This document shows, piece by piece, positions 12,924 to 22,371 of a DNA stretch of 59,839 nt (position 1 is its first letter; the number at the start of each line of letters is the position of its first letter). A program made the position numbers and the translations under genes. Origin of the DNA: Pseudomonadota bacterium (GTDB lineage Bacteria > Pseudomonadota > Gammaproteobacteria > Burkholderiales > Burkholderiaceae_C); NCBI GenBank assembly GCA_021847345.1, contig JAJZTW010000020.1, positions 1 through 59,839 on the forward strand. Direction: 5' to 3'. The notes beneath the pieces were generated by a model that saw only the letters and a list, made by a program, of their open reading frames with translations, had not been told where the DNA came from and made no database searches.

Positions 12924-14096
12924 ATGCGCCGAAACCTTCGTTGCCGCGTGCCGTACGTCCGCCGCAGCTGCCTCGCGGCCGCAGTGGCCGCAGCCTTCGC
13001 ACTGGGCGGCTGCTCGTCGTTCAGCAATGCCGTGCAGGGCCACGCCGTGGATTACCAGAGCGCCCAGGCCGGGCCCACGCTGGACATCCCGCCCGACCTG
13101 ACGCAGTTGTCCCGCGACCAGCGCTATACGGTGCCCGGGAGCTCGTCGAAGCAGAGCGCGGTCAGCGCGCTGGCCTACCAGAGCACGGCCCAGCAGGAGC
13201 AGCAGCAGGCCGCCAGCTCGGCGGTGCTGCCGCGCTTTCCGGGAATGCACATCGAACAGGTCGGCACGCAGCGCTGGCTGGTCGTCGACGCCGCGCCCGA
13301 CGCGCTGTGGGACAAGGTCCAGACCTTCTGGCAGCAAAACGGCTTCTACCTCACCGAGGTCGACCCCAAGATCGGCGTGATGCAGACCGACTGGGCGGAA
13401 AACCGCGCCAAGCTGCCGCAGGATTTCATTCGCAAGTACCTGGGCAAGGTGTTCGACAGCGTGTACGACACCGGCGAGCGCGACCGCTACCGCACGGTGT
13501 TCGAGCCGACCGCGGACGGCAAGGCGACGCAGATCTTCATCAGCCACCAGACGATGGTGCAGGTCTACACCGACACGCAGAAGACGCAGACCATCTGGCA
13601 ACCCGGCACGCCGGACCCCACGCTTGACGAGGTCTTCCTGCGCAAGCTGATGGTCAGCCTGGGCGCCAGCGAACAGCAGGCCAAGGCCCAGCTCTCGCAG
13701 GCCCAGCAGCAGGCCCGGCAGGCGCCGCAGGCCGTGCTGGTCGACAACGGGCGCGCGCTGCAGCTGCCGGACGACCTCGAGCATGCCTGGCGTCGAGTCA
13801 GCCTGGCGCTGAACACCGCCGGCTTCACGGTCACCGACCGCAATCGCAGCGCCGGCCAGTTCGACGTGCGCTACGTCAATCCGGAAGCGGCACTGGCGGC
13901 CGAGCGCGACAGCGGGGGCTTTTTCAGCAAGCTGTTCGGCGGCAAGAAGGCCACCGTCAAGCCGCAGAACCTGCGCATCGTCGTGCAGCCCGACACGTCC
14001 GGCTCGCGCGTGACCGTGCACTCGCTCGACGGCGGCGCCGACGCGGCTGCGTCGGAGGCCAACATCCTGAAGGTGCTGCAGCAGCAACTGCAGTAA
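12924..14096 (+). CDS. bamC: Outer membrane assembly lipoprotein BamC (NlpB)
   Basis: A lipoprotein partner of the BamA complex that inserts beta-barrels into the outer membrane. The signal peptide has a basic start and an alanine-rich core ending in the lipobox LGGC (Cys30). A mature N-terminal segment with PPDLTQLSRDQRY is typical of the unstructured BamC region that binds BamD, and two helix-grip domains follow. At 390 residues it is somewhat longer than E. coli BamC. The ATG at 12924 gives a complete signal peptide. Transcription probably starts upstream of dapA and ends at the strong terminator just after this gene. Confidence 0.9.
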   Translation: MRRNLRCRVPYVRRSCLAAAVAAAFALGGCSSFSNAVQGHAVDYQSAQAGPTLDIPPDLTQLSRDQRYTVPGSSSKQSAVSALAYQSTAQQEQQQAASSAVLPRFPGMHIEQVGTQRWLVVDAAPDALWDKVQTFWQQNGFYLTEVDPKIGVMQTDWAENRAKLPQDFIRKYLGKVFDSVYDTGERDRYRTVFEPTADGKATQIFISHQTMVQVYTDTQKTQTIWQPGTPDPTLDEVFLRKLMVSLGASEQQAKAQLSQAQQQARQAPQAVLVDNGRALQLPDDLEHAWRRVSLALNTAGFTVTDRNRSAGQFDVRYVNPEAALAAERDSGGFFSKLFGGKKATVKPQNLRIVVQPDTSGSRVTVHSLDGGADAAASEANILKVLQQQLQ

Positions 14097-14112
14097 GACC
14101 GCGCTGAGAGAG

Positions 14113-14148
14113 CAGAAAAGCCCGACCTGTGTCGGGCTTTTCTGTCTT
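14113..14148 (+). terminator. Rho-independent terminator after bamC
   Basis: CAGAAAAGCCCGAC (14113-14126) pairs perfectly with GTCGGGCTTTTCTG (14131-14144) around a 4-base loop, with T-rich sequence in and after the descending arm. It begins 17 bases after the bamC stop. Confidence 0.92.
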
Positions 14149-14295
14149 TGGGCGCCATGATGTCTCTGATGCACACAGTCGAGAAATCAACGATTTGGCA
14201 CACGGGCGGACGACTACCACCGGGAGGGCTCACGGGTGCCTCCATGCACGGTCTTGCCAACGCCAACGCCGGGAAGACGGTGAGCGTTGAGCTGG

Positions 14296-14339
14296 TTTGC
14301 ACAGAGTTTGTGCAAATGGCCCATGTATGGGCCATTTGC
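14296..14339. repeat. Two overlapping inverted repeats downstream of the desaturase
   Basis: GCAAATGGCCCAT (14312-14324) and ATGGGCCATTTGC (14327-14339) form a perfect 13-bp palindrome with a 2-base centre. Its left arm overlaps a second inverted repeat, TTTGCACA-5-TGTGCAAA (14296-14303 with 14309-14316). The two folds exclude each other. There is no U-tract. The rest of 14149-14390 shows no gene. Confidence 0.8.
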
Positions 14340-14390
14340 CTGTTCACACCCGTCTGTGGCGAACCGGCCGTGCGCCGGCCCGTCGACGGC

Positions 14391-15590
14391 TCAGGCGTAG
14401 CTGCGAACCCGCAGCGAGAGGCCCTGCAATGCGGCGATGCCGCTGTGCTCGGCACGATGGCACCAGTCCTGCAGTTGCTGGCGCAGTTGCTCGGCCGACG
14501 CGGACGAATGCTCCCACACGCGCGACAGCTCGTCGCGCATGCGCAGCAGGGTCGACAGCACCGCGTTGCCCTGCGCTGCGGCGTCGATCACCGCGCGCGA
14601 CGGGGCATCCAGCGTGTCGGGCTCGCGGCCGACCAGGCGGCGCGCCACGCGCAGCGCCTGCAGCTGGTCCCTGGCGCCTCCGGCGGCACGCACGCGACGC
14701 ACCTCGGCTCGCAGCGCGCGACGCAATTCGCGCGCGTAACGCGCCATCAGGTCGTAGCGATTGGCGATCACCGTCTGCAGCAACGCCGGATCCACCTGCG
14801 GGCGCAGCGCGCCGAGGCGAACCTTGGGGGGAAGCTTGCGCACCCGCGCCAGACCCAGCAGGCAGAACAGGCGGATATACGCCCATCCGAGGTCGAATTC
14901 CCACCACTTGATCGACAGCTTGGCCGAGGTCGGGAAGGTGTGATGGTTGTTGTGGAGTTCCTCGCCGCCGATGATCAGGCCCCAGGGCACGACGTTGTGG
15001 CTGGCATCGCGGCTGCTGAAATTGCGGTAGCCCCACCAGTGCCCGATGCCGTTGACCACTCCGGCCGCCCAGATCGGGATCCACAGCATCTGCACCGCCC
15101 ACACCGTGGCGCCGACGGCGCCGAACAGCAGCACGTCGAACACCAGCATGGCGCCCACGCCCTGCCATGCCAGGCGGGAATACACGCGGCGCTCCAGCCA
15201 GTCGTCGGGCGCGCCGTGTCCGTAGCGCTCCAGGGTCTGCGCATTGGCCGCCTCGGCGCGATAGAGTTCGGCGCCACGCAGCAATACCTCGCCGATGCCC
15301 TTGACCACCGGGCTGTGCGGATCCTCGGCGGTTTCACAGCGGGCGTGGTGCTTGCGGTGCACGGCCACCCACTGGCGGGTCGACATTCCCGTGCTGACCC
15401 ACAACCAGAAACGGAACCCATGCGCCAGCGCCGGGTGCACGTCCAGCGCACGGTGCGCCTGGGATCGGTGCAGGTACACCGTGACCGCGATGATGGTCAC
15501 ATGGGTGGTCAACAACGTATAGAGAACCAGGCTTCCAAGCCCGGCATGCCACAGACCGTGCGCGGCCCAATTCAGCAAGACATCCAGCAT
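14391..15590 (-). CDS. Membrane fatty acid desaturase
   Basis: A di-iron desaturase that introduces a double bond into acyl chains and so tunes membrane fluidity. The three histidine boxes are intact: HRSQAH (41-46), HRKHH (78-82) and HNNHH (213-217). Hydrophobic stretches around residues 15-40, 60-75 and 145-185 are the membrane segments. A roughly 150-residue C-terminal tail is soluble and Arg/Ala-rich. A TTG two codons upstream (15596) has better ribosome-site spacing (GAGGGA), so the exact start is open. Electron donor and position specificity cannot be read from sequence. Confidence 0.9.
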   Translation of the reverse strand: MLDVLLNWAAHGLWHAGLGSLVLYTLLTTHVTIIAVTVYLHRSQAHRALDVHPALAHGFRFWLWVSTGMSTRQWVAVHRKHHARCETAEDPHSPVVKGIGEVLLRGAELYRAEAANAQTLERYGHGAPDDWLERRVYSRLAWQGVGAMLVFDVLLFGAVGATVWAVQMLWIPIWAAGVVNGIGHWWGYRNFSSRDASHNVVPWGLIIGGEELHNNHHTFPTSAKLSIKWWEFDLGWAYIRLFCLLGLARVRKLPPKVRLGALRPQVDPALLQTVIANRYDLMARYARELRRALRAEVRRVRAAGGARDQLQALRVARRLVGREPDTLDAPSRAVIDAAAQGNAVLSTLLRMRDELSRVWEHSSASAEQLRQQLQDWCHRAEHSGIAALQGLSLRVRSYA

Positions 15591-15778
15591 CAGCAATCGA
15601 TTCCCTCAGGGCGCCCCGGGCCTGCCCGTCGGCGCCAACCGACCGCCCGAAACGCGCGGACGGCCGCAGTCCCGGCTCGCCTGCCGGGAGGCAGGCATGG
15701 CACCGGGAGCCGCCTTTGCAGCATACAGCACAGCCGGCCCGGCCGGCACCCCGTGTCTGCCCGGGACACCGGGCCGCG

Positions 15779-17095
15779 TCAGCCCTGGCGCTCGAGCAGC
15801 GCGGCGAAAAAGCCGTCGGTACCGTGCAGATGGGGCAACAAGCGCAGGAAGGGCCCCGCCATCGGCGCGTCCGCGTGGCCCTGGCGCGCCCACCAGGCGC
15901 CGCAATCGACGAGCTGGAATTGCGCATGAGCCTGCAGGAAATCCTGCACGATTTGCTGGTTCTCGGACTCCAGCAGGCTGCAGGTGGCATACAGCAGGCG
16001 CCCGCCTGGCTTGAGCAGCCGGGCGGCCTGCGCCAGGATGGACGCCTGCTGCGCGGTCAGGCGCGCCACGTCGTGCGGCTGCAGACGCCATTTCAGGTCG
16101 GGATTGCGGCGCAGCGTGCCGACGCCGCTGCAAGGCGCATCGACCAGCACGCGGTCGATCTTGCCGGCCAGGCGCTGCACGCGCTCGTCGCGCTCGCTGC
16201 GTATGGCCACCGGCACGACGTTGGACAAGCCGCTGCGGGCCAGGCGCGGACGCAGGCGATCGAGTCGCGCCTGCGACACGTCGAAGGCATACAGGCGCCC
16301 GCTGCTGCGCATCATCGCGCCCAGCGCGAGGGTCTTGCCACCCGCTCCGGCGCAGAAATCGACGACCATCTCGCCACGCCGCGGCGCCAGCAGCAGCGCG
16401 AGCAACTGGCTGCCTTCGTCCTGCACCTCCACCAGGCCCTGCTCGAACGCCTCGCTGCGCTGCAGGGCCGGCTTGCCGCGCACCCGCAGCCCCCACGGCG
16501 ACAGCGCGGTCGGCTCGCTTTCGATGCCGTGCTCGCGCAGGGACTCGCGCGCCTGATCGCGAGTGCCCTTGAGCAGGTTCACGCGCAAGTCCAGCGGCGC
16601 CGGCCGCAACAGCGCGCTGGCCAGGGCCTCGAAATCCCGCGCCTGCGCCGCGTCGGACGCATCGGCGCCGAGGGCCTGCGCCAGCCAGTCGGGCAGGCTG
16701 TGGCGAAGCGCCGGCGCCAGCCCCGAGACATCCTGCGCCAGGGCCTGTTCGCGCCAGCGCAGCAACGCGGCACTGAAACCCGCGGCGGCGGCGTCGCCCT
16801 GCCAGCCCAGGGCCAGCAGGCGCATCGGCTCGCTGCCCTCGGGCGCGCCCTGCGCCAGGTGGCGCCAAAGGCGCAGATTGCGCACCACGGCGTACACGCT
16901 TTCGGCCAGCACATGCCGGTCGCGCTGCCCCAGGCGCGGATGGGCGCGGAAATAGCGCGAGACCACGGCGTCGGCGGGGAACTCGAAGCCCAGCACCGAG
17001 CGCAACAACGCCACCGCGGCGTCGAGCAAGGTGCCACGAGCGTCGGCGGCGGGTCGCGCCGTGCCACGCGCGCGCCGGGGCGGGCGCGCGCTCAT
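15779..17095 (-). CDS. rsmB: 16S rRNA (cytosine-967-C5)-methyltransferase
   Basis: An RNA m5C methyltransferase with an N-terminal NusB-like RNA-binding domain and a C-terminal SAM-binding domain. [18 protein letters not shown] is motif [14 protein letters not shown] holds the release cysteine and [13 protein letters not shown] the nucleophilic cysteine. The 438-residue length is normal. Its ATG (17095) overlaps the purN stop as ATGA, so translation of the two is probably coupled. About 190 bases without a gene separate its stop from the desaturase start; I see nothing specific there. Confidence 0.94.
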   Translation of the reverse strand: MSARPPRRARGTARPAADARGTLLDAAVALLRSVLGFEFPADAVVSRYFRAHPRLGQRDRHVLAESVYAVVRNLRLWRHLAQGAPEGSEPMRLLALGWQGDAAAAGFSAALLRWREQALAQDVSGLAPALRHSLPDWLAQALGADASDAAQARDFEALASALLRPAPLDLRVNLLKGTRDQARESLREHGIESEPTALSPWGLRVRGKPALQRSEAFEQGLVEVQDEGSQLLALLLAPRRGEMVVDFCAGAGGKTLALGAMMRSSGRLYAFDVSQARLDRLRPRLARSGLSNVVPVAIRSERDERVQRLAGKIDRVLVDAPCSGVGTLRRNPDLKWRLQPHDVARLTAQQASILAQAARLLKPGGRLLYATCSLLESENQQIVQDFLQAHAQFQLVDCGAWWARQGHADAPMAGPFLRLLPHLHGTDGFFAALLERQG

Positions 17096-17724
17096 CGCGA
17101 AGCCTCCGGCGGCAGCATGCGCACGCGCTGGCCCTGAACGCGCAGGCGCCCCTCCACCAGCGCACGCACCGCTGCCGGGTAGATGCGGTGCTCCTGTTCG
17201 AGCACGCGCGCGCGCAGCGACGCCTCGGTGTCGTCGTCGAGCACCGGCACCACGGCCTGGTCCACGATCGGCCCCGCATCGACCTCGGGAGTGACCAGGT
17301 GCACCGTGGCGCCATGCCATTTCACGCCAGCCTCGAGCGCGCGACGATGGGTGTGCAGGCCGGCGAAAGCCGGCAGCAGCGAAGGGTGCACGTTGATCAG
17401 TCTTCCGGAGTAATGTTCGACGAAACCGGCGCCCAAAACGCGCATGAACCCCGCCAGAACGACCGCGTCCGGCGCGTGGGCATCGATCAGGCGCATCAGA
17501 CCTTGCTCGTAGGCCTCGCGCGTGGGCCGCTCGGCGGCCTCGAGCACCAGGCCGGGGATGCCGTGCGCGGCGGCCACGCCGAGCCCGGGCGCGTCGGCGC
17601 GATTGCTGATGACGGCGGCGATGCGTGCCGACCAGCGCTGCTCGGCACAGGCCTGCGCGATGGCGTGCAGGTTGCTGCCGGCGCCGGAAATCAGCACCAC
17701 GATGGACCCCTGGGACTTGCTCAT
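17092..17724 (-). CDS. purN: Phosphoribosylglycinamide formyltransferase
   Basis: This enzyme transfers a formyl group from 10-formyl-THF to GAR, the third step of purine synthesis. SGAGSNL near residue 13 binds phosphate. The catalytic triad is Asn111 and His113 in INVHPSLLP and Asp149 in EVDAGPIV. At 210 residues it has normal length. The ATG at 17724 gives [14 protein letters not shown]; an upstream in-frame ATG adds non-family residues. It is the first gene of a coupled pair with rsmB and diverges from nrdR. Confidence 0.96.
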   Translation of the reverse strand: MSKSQGSIVVLISGAGSNLHAIAQACAEQRWSARIAAVISNRADAPGLGVAAAHGIPGLVLEAAERPTREAYEQGLMRLIDAHAPDAVVLAGFMRVLGAGFVEHYSGRLINVHPSLLPAFAGLHTHRRALEAGVKWHGATVHLVTPEVDAGPIVDQAVVPVLDDDTEASLRARVLEQEHRIYPAAVRALVEGRLRVQGQRVRMLPPEASR

Positions 17725-17817
17725 CCGGGGCAGTGTAGTGGGGGCCGTCGCGCCCGCCCCTGCCCGGGGCACCTCGGCGCATCCGATAATGCCGGCTTTG
17801 GGTCAGCCCGCGCCGCC

Positions 17818-18321
17818 ATGAAATGCCCCTTTTGCCAGCACCCTGATACCCAGGTGGTGGAAACCCGCGAGGTCGAGGACGCCACCGCGTTGCGCCGGCG
17901 CCGGCGCTGCGCCGGCTGCGACAAGCGCTTCACCACCTACGAGCGTGCCGAGGTGAGCTTCCCGGCGGTGGTGAAAAAGGACGGCCGGCGCACCGACTAC
18001 TCGCGCGCCAAGCTGGCCGCGTCGCTGGCGCTGGCACTGCGCAAGCGCCCGGTCGCCGCCGAGGACGTGGATGCCGCGATCGGGCGCATCGAACAGCAAC
18101 TGCTGCAGACGGGAGCGCGCGAACTCGAATCGGCCCGCCTGGGGGAATGGGTCATGAACGAGCTCAAGCGCCTGGACGAAGTCGCCTACGTGCGCTTCGC
18201 CTCCGTCTACCGCAGCTTCAAGGACCCGGCCCAGTTCGTGCAGATCCTCGAGGAAATGGCGCGCGGCGGGCAGGCCCGCGTGCCGTCGCGGCGCAGCCCG
18301 CGCTCGGGGCGCAAGACATGA
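17818..18321 (+). CDS. nrdR: Transcriptional repressor NrdR
   Basis: An ATP/dATP-sensing zinc repressor of ribonucleotide reductase genes. The zinc ribbon uses Cys3, Cys6, Cys31 and Cys34, followed by the basic stretch RRRRR at 26-30 and an ATP-cone domain from about residue 48. At 167 residues it is slightly longer than average because of a basic C-terminal tail. Its stop overlaps the ribD start as ATGA. NrdR next to riboflavin genes is a common proteobacterial arrangement. Confidence 0.96.
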   Translation: MKCPFCQHPDTQVVETREVEDATALRRRRRCAGCDKRFTTYERAEVSFPAVVKKDGRRTDYSRAKLAASLALALRKRPVAAEDVDAAIGRIEQQLLQTGARELESARLGEWVMNELKRLDEVAYVRFASVYRSFKDPAQFVQILEEMARGGQARVPSRRSPRSGRKT

Positions 18322-19478
18322 GCGCGCCACGGCACCCGGCAGACGATCAGGCAAGCGCGCAGGCCGACACCGACCTGCGCATGATGCGCCGCGCGCTGGC
18401 GCTGGCGGCCGGCGCGCTGTACCGCACCAGCCCCAACCCGCGCGTGGGCTGCGTGCTGGCGCGCGACGGGCGCGTGCTGGCCGAGGGGGCCACCGAGCGC
18501 GCAGGTGCGCGCCACGCCGAGGCCGTGGCGCTGGACGCGGCTCGCCAGCGAGGCATCGATCTGCGCGGCGCCACCGCCTACGTCACGCTGGAGCCCTGCT
18601 CGCATCACGGCCGCACGCCGCCTTGCGCCGATGCGCTGGTGGCCGCCGGGATCGCACGCGTCGTGGCCGCCGCGCGGGACCCCAACCCGCTGGTCGACGG
18701 CGGCGGCCTGGCGCGCCTGCGCGCCGCCGGCATCGCCTGCGAATGCGGGCTGCTCGAGAACGAGTCCCGCGAACTCAACCTGGGGTTTTTCTCGCGCCAC
18801 GAGCGCGGGCGCCCCTGGCTTCGCCTCAAGGTGGCCTCTTCGCTCGACGGCATCACCGCGCTGCCCAACGGGGCCAGCCAGTGGATCACCGGGCCGGCAG
18901 CGCGTGCCGACGCGCACCACTGGCGGGCTCGCGCCTGCGCCGTGCTGACCGGAATCGGCACCGTGCGCGACGACGACCCGGCGCTGACGGTGCGGCACGT
19001 CGCCACTTCGCGCCAGCCGTGGCGCGTGGTTGTCGACAGCCGCCTGGAGTTGTCGCCACGCGCGCGCCTGCTGCGCGAGGGCCAGGCGCACGAGGTGCTG
19101 GTTGCACATGCGCTGGACCCCGCCGAGGCGGCGCGGCGTGGCGCCGCGCTGCTCGCGCTGGGGGTGCAATTGCTGGCCGTGCCCGCCGCCGAGGACAAGC
19201 CGGGCAAGGTGGACCTGCGACGACTCATGCAGGAGCTGGCGGCGCGCCAGGTCGGTGAACTGCACGTCGAGGCCGGCGCACGGCTGAACGCCTCGCTGCT
19301 CGCTGCCGCAGTGGTCGACGAACTGCTGCTGTACCAGGCGCCGGTGCTGCTCGGCCAAGGGGCCGGCATCGGGCCGTTCGGGCCGCTGCAGGAGGTCGCG
19401 CAGGGGCTGCGACTGCACCGCGTGCAGATCGAGCCGATCGGCGAGGACTTCCGCTGGCGCGCGCGCCTGGCCGGCTGA
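18318..19478 (+). CDS. ribD: Bifunctional riboflavin biosynthesis deaminase/reductase
   Basis: RibD deaminates the pyrimidine product of GTP cyclohydrolase II and then reduces the ribosyl side chain. The N-terminal deaminase zinc site is His66-Ala-Glu68, Cys94 and Cys103 ([11 protein letters not shown]). The C-terminal reductase begins near residue 165 (KVASSLDG). The 386-residue length fits the fused form. It is translationally coupled to nrdR. The usual downstream partner, riboflavin synthase, is missing: the next genes run in the opposite direction after only 29 bases. Confidence 0.96.
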   Translation: MSAPRHPADDQASAQADTDLRMMRRALALAAGALYRTSPNPRVGCVLARDGRVLAEGATERAGARHAEAVALDAARQRGIDLRGATAYVTLEPCSHHGRTPPCADALVAAGIARVVAAARDPNPLVDGGGLARLRAAGIACECGLLENESRELNLGFFSRHERGRPWLRLKVASSLDGITALPNGASQWITGPAARADAHHWRARACAVLTGIGTVRDDDPALTVRHVATSRQPWRVVVDSRLELSPRARLLREGQAHEVLVAHALDPAEAARRGAALLALGVQLLAVPAAEDKPGKVDLRRLMQELAARQVGELHVEAGARLNASLLAAAVVDELLLYQAPVLLGQGAGIGPFGPLQEVAQGLRLHRVQIEPIGEDFRWRARLAG

Positions 19479-19507
19479 AGCCGGCGCGGTGCCCGCGCCA
19501 GCGGGTC

Positions 19508-20095
19508 TCAGCCGCGCTCGCGCGGGCCGCGTCCGCGCGGCGCCGGCTTGGCGCTGCGCGGCTTGATGCTCACCGGAACCGAGGCCGAGCGAGGAGCCGG
19601 CTGCTCGCCACGCGGCACCGGCTCGCGCGCCTCGCGCTGGCCCGTCTCGCCGGCGCGCAGCACCAGCGCCAGGCGGTCGAGCACGCCGTTGACGTACTTG
19701 AAGCCGTCGGTGCCGCCGTACACCTTGGCCAGGTCCACGGCCTCGTTGATGATCACCTTGTACGGCACCTCGGGCAGGAAACGCATCTCGTAGGCCCCCA
19801 GCAGCAGCAGCGCGTGCTCGACCGGAGACAGCTCGCGGCTCGGGCGATCGAGCAGCGGCTGCAGCATCTCGTCGAGCACCGGGGCCTCGCGGATGCAGCC
19901 GTGCAGCAACGAGTCGAACAAGTCGCGATCGAGCTTGATGGTCGGATAGCGCTCGCGCAGGAAAGCCTCGATGGCGCCCGAATCGCTGCCCGCGAGCAGC
20001 CACTCGAACAGCCCCTGCAGGGCCAGCTCGCGCGCCTTGCGACGGGCGCTCTTCGCCGGAGCCGGAGCCGGCGTCGGTGGCGATGGGTTGGTCAT
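19508..20095 (-). CDS. nusB: Transcription antitermination protein NusB
   Basis: An all-helical RNA-binding protein that joins NusE (S10) at boxA sites to allow antitermination in rRNA operons. KSARRKARELALQGL near residue 15 and LGAYEMRF, INEAVDLAKVYGG and YVNGVLDRL are family motifs. The C-terminal 45 or so residues are a Pro/Arg-rich tail beyond the NusB fold, which is unusual but seen in relatives. Its ATG overlaps the ribH stop as ATGA. Confidence 0.95.
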   Translation of the reverse strand: MTNPSPPTPAPAPAKSARRKARELALQGLFEWLLAGSDSGAIEAFLRERYPTIKLDRDLFDSLLHGCIREAPVLDEMLQPLLDRPSRELSPVEHALLLLGAYEMRFLPEVPYKVIINEAVDLAKVYGGTDGFKYVNGVLDRLALVLRAGETGQREAREPVPRGEQPAPRSASVPVSIKPRSAKPAPRGRGPRERG

Positions 20096-20598
20096 CGGTT
20101 CTGCTCCCCGGGCTGGCGCGCGCCGGCCGCGTCCTGCCCCGCGCCCAGGCCGCGGGCCAGGCGAGCCATCTCGACGGCGACACGCGCGCACTCGGCGCCC
20201 TTGTCCAGACGCGCGCGGGCCTGCGCCTCGTTCTCGACGGTGATGACCCCGTTGGCCACCGGGATGCCATGGCGCAACGCCACCTGCTGGATGCCGGCGG
20301 CCGAGGTGTCGCACACCAGCTCGAAATGGTAGGTCTCGCCGCGAATCACGCAGCCCAGCGCGACCAGCGCGTCGACGCCCCCGGCCCGCGCCAGCAGCTC
20401 GAGCGCCTGCGGCACCTCCAGCGCGCCCGGAACCGTCAGCAGCGCGGCAGGCTCGGCACCCAGTTCGCGCAACTGCTCGACGCAGGACCGCGCCAGGCCG
20501 TCGGTGATGTCGATGTTGAAGCGGGCCTGGACCAGCGCGATGCGCAGTCCGCGGGCGTCAAGCAATGCGGGGTCGTCCCGCAGTCGGGCATTTTGCAT
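20092..20598 (-). CDS. ribH: 6,7-dimethyl-8-ribityllumazine synthase
   Basis: RibH condenses the RibD product with dihydroxybutanone phosphate to give lumazine; the family assembles as pentamers or capsids. ARFNIDITDGL binds the pyrimidine ring, TVPGALEVP is the phosphate region, and VIRGETYHFELV carries the catalytic His. It has 168 residues, with a short extra C-terminal tail. A GAGGA ribosome site overlaps the ribBA stop, 8 bases upstream. Confidence 0.96.
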   Translation of the reverse strand: MQNARLRDDPALLDARGLRIALVQARFNIDITDGLARSCVEQLRELGAEPAALLTVPGALEVPQALELLARAGGVDALVALGCVIRGETYHFELVCDTSAAGIQQVALRHGIPVANGVITVENEAQARARLDKGAECARVAVEMARLARGLGAGQDAAGARQPGEQNR

Positions 20599-20606
20599 GG
20601 GGATCC

Positions 20607-21740
20607 TCAGGAAGTCTGGCGGCCGGGCGCGGCGGCGTCGTGCGGGGGCGGCTCGAAGCCATCGATCTCGAGGCCGAAGCCGGTCATGCTGGGCATCTTG
20701 CGCGGCGCAGCCAGCAGGCGCATGCGCCGCACGCCGAGATCGCGCAGGATCTGCGCGCCGATGCCGTAGTTGCGCAGCGCCACGGCTCCCGCACGAGGCC
20801 GCGGCGCCAGGGCTGGCTCGGCGAAGCGCTGCGCGACGTCGTCGGCGCTCTCCCCCGCGTTGAGCAGCACGACCACGCCCAGCCCGGCCTGGGCCACGCG
20901 TTGCAGCGCCTGGTGCACGCTCCAGCTGTGGCGCGTGCAGCGGCTGTCGAGCACGTCCATCACCGACAGCGGCTCGTGCACGCGCACCAGCACCGGCTCG
21001 TCGCAGGCCCGGGGGTCGCCGCGGACCAGCGCCAGGTGCACGCCGCCGCCGGCACGGTCGCGGTACAGCACGGCCGACATCTCGCCGGCCGGCGTGTCCA
21101 TCGGCCGCTGCTGCACGCGCTCGATCAGGCTCTCGTTGCGGCTGCGGTACTCGATCAGGTCGGCGATGGTGCCGATCTTCAGGCCATGGCGCTGCGCGAA
21201 GGTCTCGAGGTCGGGCAGGCGCGCCATCGTGCCGTCGTCGTTCATGATCTCGCAGATCACCGCCGCCGGCTCCAGGCCCGCCAGCTGCGCCAGGTCGCAA
21301 CCGGCCTCGGTGTGTCCGGCGCGCATCAGCACGCCGCCGTCCTGGGCCATCAACGGAAACACGTGCCCGGGCTGCACGATGTCCTCTGGGCGCGCGTTGC
21401 GCGCCACGGCCACGCGGGTGGTGTGGGCGCGGTCGGCCGCCGAGATGCCGGTGCTCACGCCCTCGGCGGCCTCGATGGACACGGTGAACGCGGTGCCGTG
21501 CGCCGACCCGTTGTTGCGCACCATCGGGCGCAGGCCGATCTGCTCGCAGCGCTCGCGGGTCAGGGTCAGGCAGATGAGGCCACGGCCGTAGGTGGCCATG
21601 AAATTGATCGCCTCGGCCGTCACGTGCTCGGCACCGAGCACCAGGTCGCCCTCGTTCTCGCGGTCCTCCTCGTCGACCAGGATGACCATGCGCCCGGCGC
21701 GCATTTCATCGACGATTTCGGACACGGGGCTGATGGGCAT
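20607..21740 (-). CDS. ribBA: 3,4-dihydroxy-2-butanone 4-phosphate synthase with degenerate GTP cyclohydrolase II domain
   Basis: The N-terminal ~200 residues are an intact RibB domain that makes dihydroxybutanone phosphate from ribulose 5-phosphate; DEEDRENEGDLV and HTEAGCDLAQLAGL are the metal and catalytic regions. The C-terminal ~170 residues resemble RibA but have lost its active site. The zinc motif that normally follows RVH retains at most one of three cysteines (RVHEPLSVMDVLDSRC), and the later GRG-type catalytic block is absent. This half is therefore probably structural or regulatory, and a true ribA should exist elsewhere. I see no FMN riboswitch upstream. Confidence 0.9.
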   Translation of the reverse strand: MPISPVSEIVDEMRAGRMVILVDEEDRENEGDLVLGAEHVTAEAINFMATYGRGLICLTLTRERCEQIGLRPMVRNNGSAHGTAFTVSIEAAEGVSTGISAADRAHTTRVAVARNARPEDIVQPGHVFPLMAQDGGVLMRAGHTEAGCDLAQLAGLEPAAVICEIMNDDGTMARLPDLETFAQRHGLKIGTIADLIEYRSRNESLIERVQQRPMDTPAGEMSAVLYRDRAGGGVHLALVRGDPRACDEPVLVRVHEPLSVMDVLDSRCTRHSWSVHQALQRVAQAGLGVVVLLNAGESADDVAQRFAEPALAPRPRAGAVALRNYGIGAQILRDLGVRRMRLLAAPRKMPSMTGFGLEIDGFEPPPHDAAAPGRQTS

Positions 21741-21987
21741 GGTCTGGGCGCGCGCGGCGCGGGAGGGATTCGCTGGGGCGGGACTGGGCGGTCGGGGAGC
21801 GGCTGCGCTCGCCGGCGACCGACCGCGCCGACCCCACATTGTAGGAGCGCGCATCCCGGGCTCGCTGATTGCTGCACGCAAGCGCACACTGCCCGACAAT
21901 AAGAGAAGGGGGAGCCGACGCGCGCACGCAATGCTGATGCGGCTCGCGACGGCGCAATGTTTCACTACACCAAACGAGGGACCACAC

Positions 21988-22293
21988 ATGATCCTGGAAC
22001 TTGCCGACATCCTGATCCAGCCCGGGCGCGAGGCCGAGTTCGACGCGGCGATCCTGCGCGGCGTCACCGAGATCATCGCCCACGCCGAGGGTTTCCTCGG
22101 ATGGAGCGTGCACAAGGGAGTCGAGAACCCGCAGCGCTACGTGCTGCAGATTCGCTGGCGCAGCCTCGACGATCACATGGAGGGCTTTCGCAAGTCGGCC
22201 GACTTCACCCGCTGGCGCGACGTGGTCGGGCCCTTTTTCGCGCGTGCGCCGCAAGTCGAGCATTTCGAGCTTGCGGGAAGCTCGCAGAGCTGA
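21988..22293 (+). CDS. ABM-domain (antibiotic biosynthesis monooxygenase family) protein
   Basis: A 101-residue single-domain dimeric alpha/beta-barrel protein. The start MILELADILIQPGRE, HAEGFLGWSVHKG in the middle and QVEHFEL at the end fit the ABM/YgiN superfamily. Members include quinol monooxygenases, heme-degrading enzymes and proteins of unknown role; no specific substrate can be assigned. GAGGG at 21976-21980 is a well-placed ribosome site. Confidence 0.82.
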   Translation: MILELADILIQPGREAEFDAAILRGVTEIIAHAEGFLGWSVHKGVENPQRYVLQIRWRSLDDHMEGFRKSADFTRWRDVVGPFFARAPQVEHFELAGSSQS

Positions 22294-22371
22294 GGTCGCC
22301 CGGGCGGCGTCGAATCGACGCGGCATAATTGCAGGCTGGCTTGCTCTTGCCCGCGCCGCGGTGCCCCTTTC

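Noticed and set aside
21741..21987. FMN riboswitch upstream of ribBA
   Set aside because: None of the conserved RFN-element words is visible on the minus strand before ribBA.
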